DNA of 64,000 nt, taken from NCBI GenBank assembly GCA_008973525.1, contig WACJ01000289.1:248001-312000 (forward strand), written 5' to 3'. Source of the DNA: Stenopsyche tienmushanensis. Lineage: Eukaryota; Arthropoda; Insecta; Trichoptera; Stenopsychidae. The notes beneath the pieces were generated by a model that made no database searches, had not been told where the DNA came from, and saw only the letters and a list, made by a program, of their open reading frames with translations. Below, piece by piece: positions 62,301-64,000 of the stretch. Numbering within the stretch: position 1 is the first letter of the stretch; every line of letters starts with the position of its first letter. The position numbers and the translations under genes were made by a program.

Positions 62301-64000
62301 TGTGTCAACATATGATGAAGATTAATTAATTCCGGCATCAGTGCGTGCACTCATCAAATACATGCGTTTCCATAGGAAATCTTATGGAATTTTAAGCAAG
62401 TCGTTTTAATGACATTGACGAAAGATCGTCATTGTTTTATTTATGGTAATATGATTTTATCTTGCCATAAAGAAATTCTTTTCGGAAATTAGAATTTAAA
62501 ATTCGAATTGTTTGCATTCAATCTCAATATTTTTAGAAAACCTTAAAAACTAATTTGTGTAATTAAAGTCAATATCATTGCCATTAAAAAAAATATTACG
62601 CAAAAAGTCAACAACCGCATCGAATATTTTGATTTAAAGCGCTTATATTTTTTCTGTATGATATGCATGGTTTGTTATAATCCAAAATACCAATGAAGGA
62701 TAAATATAACAATAACGTCATGCTTTTAGCTCTTTGTCATTGAACAGTATGAAATAAATGCTTCAAAAAGAATAGATCTTAACACTTGATTGGGCGATGG
62801 AAGTCACGCGGAGGTTTGCTGTCTATCTGCTCGTTGAAGTCTTTTAATTTTGCACGTCATTTTGTGTGAAAGTATTCGCATTGTTCAAATAAAATAATCC
62901 ATATAATTTGCAATACATCTATTAATAATAAATACAATACTTATTTATTTTTTTATATATGAATAAAAGCCTTTTAAATGATATTTTAATTCAGTCTCAA
63001 TCTTCTATGATTTTCTAAGAAGTTCATATACACAATTGAAAACAAGAGGCCAAATTTGCAAAATTTTCATTGAGCTGTGAAATTGACCACGACGAGTTCC
63101 GCATGTTAAAGCATCCATAAAATCCTATTTTTAGCCATTTGAAACGACCACAAATATTTCCGAAATATGTCACACAAAATGAAACATGAATTCTGATATG
63201 CCAAACGAGTATGCTAAACAGAATTTATGTATGTTTTGCTCTTCGTTCAAGTTCAAAAGGAATAATTCGTATTTTGATGCGATTCCTCTGGGAGAATGTA
63301 TTCAATAAGCCCCCTCTGACCATTGTGTAAAAATATAATAAGCAATTTTAGCGATATGATTGTGTATTGATATCGATCGTCTAATAAGTGGCAATTGTTA
63401 AAGATTTAGCGAAGCAATACTGTGTATATAGTTTGTATAGATTGCACAGTAGGTCATAGGATAAAATTTTATTTGCAAATATCTTTTATGGTCAATCAAA
63501 TGACATGCCATGAATGTATGTTCGTGTTTAGCTAAACCTTGCTGTCAATATTTTTAAGCATCAAACATCTTTGACATGTGGTATAAACGAGTGAAAACTT
63601 CTGTATAATAATGAACATGTCATCAAGACGAAGCGGTCTGATGAAAGACTTCGTTCTTGGATACGAGAGGAGATTGATGACACAGTGACTATGGCTTATT
63701 TTTTTTATAACAATTAACATTATTATAACAAGTCATATATACAAAGATCATTTGAATTTCTTGATTTTCTTAGGGATGAGAGATGTTATGTGGAATTTTA
63801 TCATTGTGTTATAATCAAGCGATGATATCCATGCTGTTTAAATAATTGATCATACGATATACAAACATTCTGTTCAAATTGTGATGTTTGAGCTTACATA
63901 CGATAGCTATTTGGGATATGCTTGTCAATCGTTTTAGTTATGTTTGATATCTGGATTTGAGTTAGAATCATTACAATAAGGCTCCAGCAAACAATCTGCT
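59345..64000. other. Upstream ADAMTS intron or flanking DNA, no gene recognised
   Basis: AT-rich to the window edge. It contains a perfect hairpin at 61114-61144 and an imperfect one at 61537-61566 (TTCCGGATA/TATCCGGAA). A minus-strand frame at 61045-60836 begins with a hydrophobic stretch (MVLLILNFCTLLYNLNAYF) but has no donor linking it to the ADAMTS exon. Confidence 0.45.
61114..61144. repeat. Perfect hairpin, 14-bp arms
   Basis: GATCTTACTCTTAT, TTT, then the exact reverse complement ATAAGAGTAAGATC. No flanking transposon features; function unknown. Confidence 0.8.

Noticed and set aside
1..64000. A hidden prokaryotic-type or defence system
   Set aside because: No operon-like gene packing, ribosome binding sites, CRISPR repeats or phage genes; the gene structure is clearly that of an intron-rich eukaryote.

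Overview
The window is a piece of an AT-rich animal nuclear genome. By gene content it is an arthropod, most likely an insect, though the sequence alone does not fix the species. It is not a fruit-fly-like genome: it carries the end of a HOP2 (PSMC3IP) gene, which Drosophila melanogaster is known to lack. It has no bacterial operons, no CRISPR array and no rRNA. I did not find a new biological system. What can be supported is one large split gene, the tail of a second gene, and many transposon relics in very long introns.

Main gene: an ADAMTS-type secreted metalloprotease (reprolysin, M12B) on the minus strand, running from 54604 down past the left edge. Five exons were assembled from open frame, splice sites and phase: 54604-53933, 38002-37904, 18570-18062, 1596-1452 and 921-792. 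They encode the propeptide, a furin-type site (RSKR before EAPY) and the start of the catalytic domain. The zinc-binding HExxH motif and thrombospondin repeats must lie to the left of the window, and the signal-peptide exon probably to the right. Introns are about 15.9, 19.3, 16.5 and 0.5 kb. The third exon is frame-disrupted near 18225-18265. This is either a real lesion or a sequence error, and it decides whether this copy makes an active enzyme.

Second gene: the last exon of HOP2, a meiotic recombination cofactor, at 168-294 on the plus strand. If the rest of the ADAMTS gene lies just to the left, HOP2 sits antisense inside one of its introns.

Mobile DNA: a complete but dead Tigger/pogo element (3673-5177) with TA target duplications; three copies of a piggyBac-like MITE, one exactly 500 bp with intact TTAA on both sides; a family with CAGGGCCGTAAC-type ends that includes a mariner-like transposase fragment; a MITE family with CGCACAAAAA ends; a 519-bp element with perfect 23-bp inverted ends; a pair of GGTTCGGTT-rich elements in opposite orientation; two 3' ends of one non-LTR retrotransposon with a (GATGAT)n tail, one carrying a perfect 38-nt palindrome; two tRNA-derived SINE relics; single hAT-like ends; and short Tc1/mariner pieces.

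The remaining sequence is intronic or upstream DNA without a recognisable gene. A few GC-richer stretches, and one diverged non-coding duplication (12489-12590 and 13401-13506), may be regulatory.
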